Notes: a model not told the origin generated them from the sequence alone. A DNA stretch of 13,474 nucleotides from an uncultured Oribacterium sp. (GCA_934279105.1 CAKQWR010000041.1:1-13474), one strand, 5' to 3'. Counted from the stretch's first letter, positions 1 to 6,083 are shown. A program made the numbers and translations.

Positions 1-4
1 GTCG

Positions 5-76
5 AGCGCGAGACGGGGATCGAACCCGCGATCTTCGCCTTGGCAAGGCGACGTAGTACCACTCTACTACTCGCGC
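5..76 (-). tRNA. tRNA-Gly (anticodon GCC), copy 2
   Basis: The reverse strand folds into a full cloverleaf: a 7-bp acceptor stem GCGCGAG/CTCGCGC, a D arm, an anticodon stem TCGCC/GGCGA around the loop TTGCCAA (anticodon GCC), and a T arm containing GGTTCGATCC. The discriminator is U, as expected for bacterial glycine tRNAs. No CCA is encoded: the three bases after the discriminator read CGA. The 72 bases are identical to the other tRNA-Gly(GCC) at 146-217. It is the last tRNA of the leftward operon inside the window; the operon's terminator is not visible and probably lies beyond the left edge. Confidence 0.97.
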
Positions 77-145
77 AATATGCGCTTATCCGTTTGACCG
101 GATAAATCGGTTTTTTCTGGATGATGTTTCTCAATCGCTCCATAG

Positions 146-217
146 AGCGCGAGACGGGGATCGAACCCGCGATCTTCGCCTTGGCAAGGCGACGTAGTAC
201 CACTCTACTACTCGCGC
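146..217 (-). tRNA. tRNA-Gly (anticodon GCC), copy 1
   Basis: This is a cloverleaf identical base for base to the copy at 5-76 (acceptor GCGCGAG/CTCGCGC, anticodon loop TTGCCAA, U discriminator). CCA is not encoded; the next bases read CTA. It lies 104 nt downstream of tRNA-Phe and 69 nt upstream of the second copy. Both spacers are long compared with the 4-nt gap between tRNA-Phe and tRNA-Gly(UCC). The duplication presumably raises the supply of the tRNA reading GGC/GGU codons. Confidence 0.97.
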
Positions 218-262
218 ATTTTTAATGTCCCATCCGACTTTCATTTCTGTGAAGGTGGGGGC

Positions 263-268
263 ATTATA
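263..268 (-). promoter_or_regulatory. possible internal -10 box in the tRNA operon
   Basis: On the minus strand the Phe-Gly(GCC) spacer contains a perfect TATAAT about 45 nt before the tRNA-Gly at 217, a distance like that between the main promoter and the first tRNA. No good -35 box lies 16-18 bp upstream; the best, TTCACA, is 20 bp away. It could be a weak secondary promoter for the two tRNA-Gly(GCC) genes, or it could be chance. Confidence 0.25.
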
Positions 269-321
269 CAAAAGATAATCGGTGTCGGTGTGAATGTTAT
301 CGCCGTCTTGATAATCTTGAG

Positions 322-394
<73 letters not shown>

Positions 395-398
395 ATCG

Positions 399-469
399 AG
401 CGGGTGATGAGAATCGAACTCACATGTTCAGCTTGGAAGGCTGACATTCTACCATTGAACTACACCCGC
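399..469 (-). tRNA. tRNA-Gly (anticodon TCC)
   Basis: This is a cloverleaf with acceptor GCGGGTG/CACCCGC, anticodon stem TCAGC/GCTGA around CTTCCAA (anticodon TCC, reading GGA/GGG), and a T arm with AGTTCGATTCT. The discriminator is U and CCA is not encoded. It is the promoter-proximal tRNA of the operon, starting about 43 nt downstream of the predicted transcription start. Confidence 0.97.
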
Positions 470-519
470 AAGTGACTTCGTTTGTCTTTGTTTGTCGTCT
501 CATCGGTGACGCGAGTGTT

Positions 520-548
520 ATAATACTCTACTCTCAAACATTTGTCAA
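520..548 (-). promoter_or_regulatory. sigma-A promoter of the tRNA operon
   Basis: On the minus strand a perfect -35 TTGACA (548-543) is separated by exactly 17 bp from the -10 TATTAT (525-520). The predicted start near position 512 puts about 43 nt of leader before tRNA-Gly(UCC). The match to consensus and the downstream tRNAs make this a confident call. A plus-strand TTGACA occurs at 569-574, facing away, and the AT-only 17-nt palindrome at 556-572 lies between the two boxes, overlapping the start of the plus-strand one. Confidence 0.85.
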
Positions 549-568
549 CACTTTTTCAAAAAACTTTT

Positions 569-598
569 TTGACACTGAATCTGATGTTAAAGCATAGA
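569..598 (+). promoter_or_regulatory. possible rightward promoter of the long-hairpin RNA
   Basis: On the plus strand a perfect TTGACA (569-574) is followed after 18 bp by CATAGA (593-598), a weak -10 with 3 of 6 consensus bases. If used, transcription would begin about 6-7 nt later, near 604-605, which is where the long hairpin begins. That coincidence is the main support; the -10 on its own would not be convincing. Confidence 0.3.
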
Positions 599-604
599 CT
601 CAAT

Positions 605-779
605 TCCGTCAAAAGCTCCTGGAGGGCCGACAACAGAAGCCATACGAAGAGGCTGTGTAAAATCAAGCCGGATCCCCTTAGTGGCACTTAGAGTATCTTT
701 TCTAAGATCCCTGGCTTAGATTTTACCAGCCACGAAGTACTGCGCTTCTGTTGACGGCCCCTCCAAGGCTCTTGACAGA
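605..779 (+). ncRNA. long-hairpin structured RNA, 6S RNA-like candidate
   Basis: The 314-nt stretch between the tRNAs and the GH13 gene is dominated by one self-complementary element. Outer arms 608-640 and 744-776 pair almost throughout, with single bulges and one mismatch. Inner arms 651-669 and 713-731 pair with two single-base bulges. Short stems follow (670-674 with 706-710; 687-692 with 701-706) around a small apical loop. The only large opening is a central internal loop (641-650 opposite 732-743), roughly 36-46 nt from either end. A rod of about 175 nt with a central bubble is the architecture of 6S RNA, the regulator that binds sigma-A RNA polymerase as an open-promoter mimic; that identity is an inference from shape only. 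The fold is symmetric, so the strand is uncertain: plus is preferred for the TTGACA at 569 and the convergent position against the GH13 gene, but a 3' UTR hairpin of the GH13 mRNA (stop codon only 5 nt away) or a palindromic mobile relic remain possible. Confidence 0.45.
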
Positions 780-783
780 GCTG

Positions 784-2895
784 TTACACTTCCTGCGCGT
801 CGTCAAACTCCCGGATGGCATGCTTCGCCTTATCCGCGTAGTAGATTTTACCGGTGTACGCCTGCATCTGTGAAACGATGATGCCATCTTCGGCATATCG
901 CTTCGTAACACCGACATTGTAGCCCTTTTCATCCGTGCGCAGAAGTCGACGGATTTCGACGTCATCGGTAAGGCCGGTCACCCACACCGGAATCTGCAGG
1001 GCCAGCGTCTCAGCACCACAGTTTACCGCGACGATAATCACTTCATCCTCATACTTACGGGCATATACGACATAATTATGCCCTGCCATCAGCTTCATAA
1101 GAGCCCCCCGTTTCATCACCGGATAGCGATTATGCATACCACCGAGGTAATTATGATACTCAATCAGCTCGAGATCTTCGTGGCCCCATGGATACGGACG
1201 GCGGCAGTCCGGCTCGGTCCAGCCGGTCATGCCGGCTTCATCACCATAATAAAGTGTCGGGGCACCCGGCCAGGTGATCTGCATCATCGCACCCAGCCGA
1301 TAAATCGCCGGACAGGTATTCGCATCAGCGCCCGCCGATCCCATCGTAGCGATGCGTCCGACCGTACGATTCGTACGTGTCATAAAGCGGCTGTGATCAT
1401 GATTTGACAGCTGATTCATCGCGCAGAGAATCGAACTTTCCGGCATACGGGACATATGGTACAGCATCGCTCTGAAAAACTGCTCGCCATCGCCGCGCAG
1501 TGCTTCATTCTGCGCATCGGAATGCTTCTCCATACCGGTCAGGAACCAGGTCACCGGTTCCATAAAGGCATCATAGTTCATGACCGTATCCCACTCATCC
1601 CCCTGCAGCCAGCTGAATGGATCACCATAATGCTCCGCAAGAATGATGGCATTTGGATTCGCCTCCTTCACGACCATACGGAACTTCTTCCAGAACATGT
1701 GATTGTAGGTCGCAGAGTGGCCGAGATCGGCCGCGACATCGAGCCGCCAGCCGTCGACACCGAACGGTTCGCTCACCCACTTCTTTCCGATTTCGAGGAT
1801 GGCCTCGGCCAGTTCCCGTGAGCCTTCGTAATTCAGCTTCGGAAGGGTATCATTGCCCCACCACTTCTCATAGCTGTTGTTATTCGGCCAGGCCTCATCG
1901 CGGTTATCACTGAACGCAAAGTACGCATGATACGGACTGTCCTTCCGCTGGTATGCACCGGCGGCATAAGCATTGGACTGATCCTTATAATTATAGAAGC
2001 CGGAACGATTCATCCACTTATGGAAGGAACCGCAGTGGTTGAATACGCCGTCAATGATGACGCGCATACCGCGTGCATGGCAGGCTTTGACAAATTCGAT
2101 AAACAGTCGGTCACTTGCTTCGAGATTCTCTCTGCTCGTGGTGCGAATCGAGTAACGTGTCGCACGAGCATTATCGTCCTCCCAGTCCTCGACGAGTGTA
2201 CCGCCGTCCTTTACGATTTTACCGATATGCGGGTCGATATGGTCATAGTCCTGTGCATCATATTTATGATTCGACGGAGACACGAACAGCGGATTGAAAT
2301 AGATGACCGATACGCCTAGGCGCTGAATATAATCGAGCTTACTGAGCACACCACTCAGATCACCGCCATAAAATCTATGCACGTCAAAAGCCTCCACAGG
2401 AGCGCTCCAGTCCTTGATGCCGCGCGCTGCTCTGCCGAGGTAGATGTATTCATTATCCAGTACGTTGTTCGCCGAATCTCCATCGCAAAAACGATCGATG
2501 AAGATCTGGTACATGATGGCACCCTTCGCCCAGTCCGGAACATGGAAGCCAGGCATCAAGCGATACGCAAGCTCAGGGTTCATATCCTCGCAGATACCCA
2601 GACGATTAAAATGCAGCCGCTCCGTACCCTTCTGGACGAAGAAGCTGTAGCTCTGCGTTGCCTGGCCGACCATGACCTGATACTCATAAAAGTCGAAGCA
2701 GCCTTCACTGAACCCAAGCTTCATCTTCGTACTGCTGTTGGCTTCGTGGAAAAAAATATACACGGCATCCACGTCCTGCCGTCTGGTCCGGAACCGAATC
2801 GTTACGGTGTCTCCGGGATTCGGCTCCTCCGGAATGCGGTAATCTGCCGCTCCACAGGTATATAGTGCTTCCCGGTCGATCGTATTTTCGTTCAT
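784..2895 (-). CDS. GH13 alpha-amylase family enzyme, neopullulanase/cyclomaltodextrinase type
   Basis: This 703-residue protein has an N-terminal beta-sandwich (about 1-120, resembling CBM34), a (beta/alpha)8 catalytic domain (about 125-600) and a C-terminal beta domain. The conserved GH13 blocks are present: DGVFNH at 282-287, GWRLD with nucleophile Asp386, acid/base Glu421 in AEHYGD, SNHD with Asp500, and LPKLN at 351-355, the region-V signature close to the MPKLN of the GH13_20 neopullulanase group. The family hydrolyses alpha-1,4 (and often alpha-1,6) links in cyclodextrins, pullulan or maltodextrins. There is no signal peptide, so it probably acts in the cytoplasm on imported or glycogen-derived oligosaccharides. 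The ATG start is preceded by GGGAAG about 10 nt upstream. It lies 141 nt after hpt with no clear promoter of its own, where ftsH is commonly found. Exact substrate specificity cannot be read from sequence. Confidence 0.9.
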   Translation of the reverse strand: MNENTIDREALYTCGAADYRIPEEPNPGDTVTIRFRTRRQDVDAVYIFFHEANSSTKMKLGFSEGCFDFYEYQVMVGQATQSYSFFVQKGTERLHFNRLGICEDMNPELAYRLMPGFHVPDWAKGAIMYQIFIDRFCDGDSANNVLDNEYIYLGRAARGIKDWSAPVEAFDVHRFYGGDLSGVLSKLDYIQRLGVSVIYFNPLFVSPSNHKYDAQDYDHIDPHIGKIVKDGGTLVEDWEDDNARATRYSIRTTSRENLEASDRLFIEFVKACHARGMRVIIDGVFNHCGSFHKWMNRSGFYNYKDQSNAYAAGAYQRKDSPYHAYFAFSDNRDEAWPNNNSYEKWWGNDTLPKLNYEGSRELAEAILEIGKKWVSEPFGVDGWRLDVAADLGHSATYNHMFWKKFRMVVKEANPNAIILAEHYGDPFSWLQGDEWDTVMNYDAFMEPVTWFLTGMEKHSDAQNEALRGDGEQFFRAMLYHMSRMPESSILCAMNQLSNHDHSRFMTRTNRTVGRIATMGSAGADANTCPAIYRLGAMMQITWPGAPTLYYGDEAGMTGWTEPDCRRPYPWGHEDLELIEYHNYLGGMHNRYPVMKRGALMKLMAGHNYVVYARKYEDEVIIVAVNCGAETLALQIPVWVTGLTDDVEIRRLLRTDEKGYNVGVTKRYAEDGIIVSQMQAYTGKIYYADKAKHAIREFDDAQEV

Positions 2896-2973
2896 GTGAT
2901 TTTTTCTTCCCTACTAACTATTTCTTCTCACCCGATCATCCCCGGATCAGGCGCATCTATCACTCTCTTTTTC

Positions 2974-2998
2974 GTCCGGCCATTTTCCCAGGCCGGAC
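2974..2998 (-). promoter_or_regulatory. GC-rich hairpin without U-tract between hpt and the GH13 gene
   Basis: A perfect 8-bp inverted repeat (2974-2981 with 2991-2998) flanks a 9-nt loop. Downstream in the minus direction comes GAAAAAG, not a run of T, so it is not a standard intrinsic terminator for hpt. It could stabilise the hpt 3' end, weaken read-through into the GH13 gene, or act with Rho. The hairpin itself is plain in the sequence; its role is not. Confidence 0.45.
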
Positions 2999-3026
2999 CT
3001 CATCCGTCTATGCTGACGTCTTCGTC

Positions 3027-3040
3027 TGATAACGGTTTAC
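3027..3040. promoter_or_regulatory. cre-like sequence overlapping the hpt stop codon
   Basis: Read on the minus strand, these 14 bases match the CcpA operator consensus TGWAANCGNTNWCA at all but the first two positions. CcpA sites commonly govern carbohydrate genes in Firmicutes, and this one lies about 130 nt upstream of the GH13 start. It overlaps the last codons of hpt, and no promoter is recognisable beside it, so the match may be chance. Confidence 0.22.
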
Positions 3041-3567
3041 TGATCAAACTCTACCACACCGATGAACGGCAGATTACGGTAACGCTGATCATAATCGAGG
3101 CCATAGCCGACGACGAACTCATCCGGAATCTCGAAGCAGGAATACTTCACCGGCACTTCCTTCTCACGACGGGACGGCTTGTTCAGCAGCGTGCAGATTT
3201 CGATGGACAGTGGCTGACGCTCCATCAGAATCCGACTCAGATGATTCAACGTATGTCCGGTATCGATGATGTCCTCGACGATCATGACATGCTTGCCCTC
3301 GAGCGGCTCATCGAGATCCTTTACGATTTTTACGATACCACTGGAAACCGTACCGGCGCCATAGCTGGATACGGACATGAAATCGAAAGAAACATCTACA
3401 TCGTGGATTCTCTTTGCGAGCTCGCACATGAACATCGCGCCACCCTTCAGGATGCAGATGAGGTGCAGGGACTGTCCTCTGTACTCCTCTGAGATCTTAT
3501 CTGCAATTTCTGTAATTCTCGCTTCGATCTGATCCTCCGGGATCAGCACTCTTACATGCTCAGCCAT
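3037..3567 (-). CDS. hpt: hypoxanthine phosphoribosyltransferase
   Basis: This 176-residue type I phosphoribosyltransferase salvages hypoxanthine and/or guanine to IMP/GMP using PRPP in the cytoplasm. The PRPP-binding signature VMIVEDIIDTGHT is at 94-106, the LKGG loop at 40-43, the flexible active-site loop around SSYGAG at 67-72, Lys130 in LLNK contacts the purine, and the C-terminal block GYGLDYDQRYRNLP is at 154-167. Length and motifs are normal for the bacterial enzyme. The ATG overlaps the end of tilS by 8 nt, with a GGAG ribosome binding site inside the tilS coding sequence, so the two are cotranscribed and probably translationally coupled. The tilS-hpt pair is a conserved Firmicute arrangement, usually followed by ftsH; here a GH13 gene follows. 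Confidence 0.96.
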   Translation of the reverse strand: MAEHVRVLIPEDQIEARITEIADKISEEYRGQSLHLICILKGGAMFMCELAKRIHDVDVSFDFMSVSSYGAGTVSSGIVKIVKDLDEPLEGKHVMIVEDIIDTGHTLNHLSRILMERQPLSIEICTLLNKPSRREKEVPVKYSCFEIPDEFVVGYGLDYDQRYRNLPFIGVVEFDQ

Positions 3568-4705
3568 GGTTTTTTCTCCTTTTTACACTTATAACTTCCT
3601 GATTCTCCTGAAGAATCAAGTGTTTCTTACGATACTCTGCACTCATCCGATACGGCAGATCCAGATGCGCATTGCCCGGCCCGAAAATCAGTCGGTCCAT
3701 ATCCCGGAAATGTACGGAACTCCAGTCCTTCAGCGGTGTTCCGATCCGCCGGATCATTTCGATGTAAACATACTGCCGCACGAGCTCCGGATAAGCCTTC
3801 AGCTCCGTCACGGGAAGCGCAATCGAGCGCAGCTTCGTACTCTCTCCTGACACATCCGCTTCATTTTTTACGCTGCTCATGGTCAATGCCATCGACCGCG
3901 GCATCATCTCTTCGTTCTGCTTTTTCGGCTCCGGTAACGGTACCGATGGTCCCCACACCACATGCTCATCCACATAGCGAACGGCAAGCTGGCGAAAGAA
4001 GTCATCCGCTTCCCGAAGGAGCGCTGCACTCCGGGCGATATGGACACTCGCCTCCGGGTTGATTTCTTTCAGCTCCGGCAGCACCAGGGTACGAATATGG
4101 TTCCGCGTGTACTGTGGGTTCTCATTCGTCGAATCCGTCACATACGGTACATGATTCCATTTTAGCCACTTCAGTATATCTTCTCTTTTTATGGAAAGCA
4201 ATGGCCGAATCACATGATCCCGTCGATTCTCCATACCGGCGAGGCCCCGAAGACCCGCGCCGCGCACGAGATTATGAAGTACGGTTTCTGCCTGATCATC
4301 GAGATGGTGTGCCACCGCGATCCAGGCAGTGCCGGTTTCCGCAAGCTGTTGCCGTACCTTCTCCAGTGCATCATAACGAAGAATACGCGCCGCTTCCTCC
4401 AGACTAAGCCCCTGCTGCGCAGCATAAGCCGGTGCATCGACATACACGACTCGAAACGGAATCTCGAGTTTCTCACACAGTTCTTCAGAAAAGTGCGCAT
4501 CCCGATCGGCCTCTGCACCTCGGATGCCATGATGAACATGCACGGCCTGAAGCTCGAATGGCATCCGGTTCTTCAACTCATTCAGTGCATGCAAAAGAAA
4601 GACCGAATCCGGGCCACCGGAAACGCCGACGACGACGCCATCCCCCGGTCGGATCAGCTGATACTTCTCGATATAGCGTTTGACTTCCAGCATTTCCGTA
4701 TCCAT
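3560..4705 (-). CDS. tilS: tRNA(Ile)-lysidine synthase
   Basis: TilS uses ATP to join lysine to the wobble cytidine of tRNA-Ile(CAU), converting it to an AUA reader, and is normally essential. The ATP-pyrophosphatase P-loop SGGPDS is at residues 29-34, followed by HHGIRG at 58-63, HHLDDQAET at 133-141 and the DSTNENPQYTRN block from 191, all typical of the family. I chose the ATG at 4705 (381 residues) because GAGAGGAG lies at ideal spacing; an in-frame GTG at 4732 would add nine residues but has a poorer site. The protein ends soon after the LPYRMSAEYRKKHLIL stretch, so it seems to lack the C-terminal TilS_C domain found in longer homologues. A low-complexity Lys/Glu/Ser/Met-rich stretch at about 253-294 looks like an insertion. 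It heads the tilS-hpt unit. Confidence 0.94.
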   Translation of the reverse strand: MDTEMLEVKRYIEKYQLIRPGDGVVVGVSGGPDSVFLLHALNELKNRMPFELQAVHVHHGIRGAEADRDAHFSEELCEKLEIPFRVVYVDAPAYAAQQGLSLEEAARILRYDALEKVRQQLAETGTAWIAVAHHLDDQAETVLHNLVRGAGLRGLAGMENRRDHVIRPLLSIKREDILKWLKWNHVPYVTDSTNENPQYTRNHIRTLVLPELKEINPEASVHIARSAALLREADDFFRQLAVRYVDEHVVWGPSVPLPEPKKQNEEMMPRSMALTMSSVKNEADVSGESTKLRSIALPVTELKAYPELVRQYVYIEMIRRIGTPLKDWSSVHFRDMDRLIFGPGNAHLDLPYRMSAEYRKKHLILQENQEVISVKRRKNHG

Positions 4706-4825
4706 GCCGAACTCCTCTCTCCCATCTTCCACACATTCTTTGTCCGCATTGTGATCAGCGCTTTTTCAAACCTCTCTTCCGAACCGGCATTTCTGTCTTC
4801 TGTCTACACGTTTCTACATACCCGT

Positions 4826-4863
4826 AAAAAAGCAAGGTGGAGAAACACTTCGTCTCTCCACCT
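4826..4863 (-). terminator. intrinsic terminator after rqcP-divIC
   Basis: On the minus strand a perfect 9-bp stem (AGGTGGAGA with TCTCCACCT) and an 11-nt loop are followed by TGC and six T. It lies 20 nt past the divIC stop codon and separates that unit from tilS. Confidence 0.88.
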
Positions 4864-4882
4864 CATTTTACTAATTTCTTTC

Positions 4883-5194
4883 TTACTTTTCATCCGGTTT
4901 TATGATGATTTCATCCGGCAGCTTCAGTCCGAAGATTTCACGTGCCTTTTCCATCGTGAATTCCTTCGTTTTCACGTAGACCTTTTTCTCCTCCAGTTCC
5001 TTACCATGCTGCTCCTCATCCGCAATCGCAGCATCCAGACTCTCTTCCTGCGCTTGATAATCCCGCTCCTGCTGCCGAAGCGTCTTACCCCGAATATTGA
5101 TGGCAATCGCAAGGAACAGAACCACGATCGTGATGCCGATGATGGCTAAGCGGTTGCTGGAAAAATTTTTACGCTGACGCTGTCTTCGTTTCAT
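4883..5194 (-). CDS. divIC: DivIC/FtsB-family septum formation initiator
   Basis: This 103-residue bitopic membrane protein has a very basic cytoplasmic N-terminus (MKRRQRQRK), one hydrophobic segment at about 15-34, an extracytoplasmic coiled coil rich in Glu/Gln/Lys at about 38-72, and the C-terminal block YVKTKEFTMEKAREIFGL typical of DivIC-like proteins. In the divisome such proteins bind FtsL and DivIB/FtsQ and help activate septal peptidoglycan synthesis. The start codon overlaps the rqcP stop (ATGA), so translation is probably coupled. In Bacillus subtilis the sporulation genes yabP and yabQ lie between the two; here nothing does. Naming it divIC rather than ftsB rests on this context. 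Confidence 0.88.
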   Translation of the reverse strand: MKRRQRQRKNFSSNRLAIIGITIVVLFLAIAINIRGKTLRQQERDYQAQEESLDAAIADEEQHGKELEEKKVYVKTKEFTMEKAREIFGLKLPDEIIIKPDEK

Positions 5195-5430
5195 AAATAT
5201 TTAAAAAGGTCTCCTGCCTCTTCCTTATGTACAGTCTCCTGCACAGCCAGAACCTCTGCCTTCACGGATTTCTCACCGAAGCGAATCTCGATCACATCAC
5301 CCACCTTGACATCATACGATGCACGTTGCGGACGATCATTGACCAGCACTCTTCCCGCATCACAGGCCTCGTTGGCCACCGTGCGGCGCTTGATCAGTCT
5401 CGATACTTTCAGATACTTGTCTAATCTCAT
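5191..5430 (-). CDS. rqcP: S4-domain RNA-binding protein, RqcP (YabO) family
   Basis: This 79-residue protein is almost entirely an S4 RNA-binding fold: MRLDKYLKVSRLIKRRT at the start, then the ARV-type turn CDAGRVLVND and VKVGDVIEI. Size, sequence style and position directly before divIC match YabO/RqcP, which binds 50S subunits carrying stalled peptidyl-tRNA and supports RqcH-driven poly-alanine tailing in ribosome quality control. A related Hsp15-like role would look similar, but the context favours RqcP. The ATG is preceded by AGGG. Its leader is about 125 nt from the terminator of the HU gene upstream. Confidence 0.88.
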   Translation of the reverse strand: MRLDKYLKVSRLIKRRTVANEACDAGRVLVNDRPQRASYDVKVGDVIEIRFGEKSVKAEVLAVQETVHKEEAGDLFKYL

Positions 5431-5499
5431 ATTTCCCTGTCTACTCTGTTATGAACGGTGAACACAAACGCTCTAAAAAGCTCGTGCTTTCTTTTTACC

Positions 5500-5508
5500 A
5501 TATTAGCA
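5500..5508 (-). promoter_or_regulatory. possible extended -10 promoter of rqcP-divIC
   Basis: The minus strand reads TGCTAATAT, an extended -10 (TGn plus TAATAT) lying 70 nt before the rqcP start and just after the HU terminator. No good -35 is seen, which extended -10 promoters can tolerate. Some promoter is needed here because HU ends in a strong terminator. Confidence 0.35.
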
Positions 5509-5554
5509 CGAATAATCTTAAGAAGAACGAACTTTCCACGAACGATTTTAATAC

Positions 5555-5588
5555 AAAAAGCAAAAAGAGACGGCCGACAGGCCGCCTC
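5555..5588 (-). terminator. intrinsic terminator of the HU gene
   Basis: On the minus strand a 9-bp GC-rich stem (GAGGCGGCC with GGCCGTCTC, one G-U pair) and a TGTC loop are followed by TTTTTGCTTTTT. It lies about 90 nt past the HU stop codon. Confidence 0.92.
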
Positions 5589-5677
5589 CACTCGTAATCC
5601 TTTTCACTTTGTGTCGTAACCAAACTTCCTGATGTTCAAAACATTTGAAGTTCCCGGTCCCAACCTATAGCGGTTAA

Positions 5678-5953
5678 TTACGCGTTGATCTTATCCTTGA
5701 GAGCCTTACCAGCCTTGAATCTAGGAGCCTTGGAAGCCTCGATGCTCATGGTAGCACCGGTTCTTGGGTTTCTACCCTCACGGGCTGCTCTCTCAGCGAC
5801 ATCAAATGTACCGAAACCGATCAGCTGAACCTTATCGTTCTCAGCAAGTGCATCAGCGATGGTATCAAATACGGCCTTAACAGCTGCATCTGCATCCTTC
5901 TTGGAAAGGTCTGCGCTCTTTGCAACGGCTGCTACTAATTCAACTCTATTCAT
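5678..5953 (-). CDS. hup: HU family DNA-binding protein
   Basis: This 91-residue histone-like protein dimerises and bends DNA, compacting the nucleoid and assisting replication, repair and transcription. It shows the N-terminal helical dimerisation part, IGFGTF at 45-50, the beta-arm block [10 protein letters not shown] at 60-69 with the intercalating Pro63, and the [17 protein letters not shown] ending. Length is exactly typical. I chose the ATG at 5953 because GGAGG lies 7 nt upstream; the frame stays open to 6058 but that extension runs into the promoter. It has its own near-consensus promoter and its own terminator, so it is a monocistronic, probably highly expressed gene. In clostridia an HU gene before rqcP is a common arrangement. 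Confidence 0.96.
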   Translation of the reverse strand: MNRVELVAAVAKSADLSKKDADAAVKAVFDTIADALAENDKVQLIGFGTFDVAERAAREGRNPRTGATMSIEASKAPRFKAGKALKDKINA

Positions 5954-6029
5954 TTTGTTTTCCTCCACGTGACCACAGGCGAATTCTGAAAAATGCCCAT
6001 GGACTCCATATTTAAAATTAACATAAAAA

Positions 6030-6058
6030 AGTATATCCTCTGCATCCTTGCATGTCAA
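6030..6058 (-). promoter_or_regulatory. sigma-A promoter of the HU gene
   Basis: On the minus strand TTGACA (6058-6053) and TATACT (6035-6030) are separated by exactly 17 bp. The start site near 6023 gives a leader of about 70 nt before the HU ATG. The near-perfect match fits an abundant nucleoid protein. Confidence 0.88.
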
Positions 6059-6083
6059 TAAAGAAACACGTGGTGGCCTGGTC

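Noticed and set aside
77..145. Plus-strand hairpin TTATCCG/CGGATAA followed by TTTTTT in the tRNA-Gly spacer, as a terminator
   Set aside because: No plus-strand gene exists to terminate, and on the minus strand, where the tRNAs are read, no T-run follows the stem.
605..779. Insertion sequence or MITE with long terminal inverted repeats
   Set aside because: No flanking target-site duplication is seen and there is no transposase. The pairing continues almost to the centre, as in a structured RNA. Not fully excluded, so it is kept as an alternative in the ncRNA entry.
4214..5149. 311-codon plus-strand open frame opposite tilS and divIC
   Set aside because: It crosses tilS, a clear minus-strand terminator and divIC; a real gene would be unlikely to read through the reverse of a terminator hairpin, and the product has no domain.
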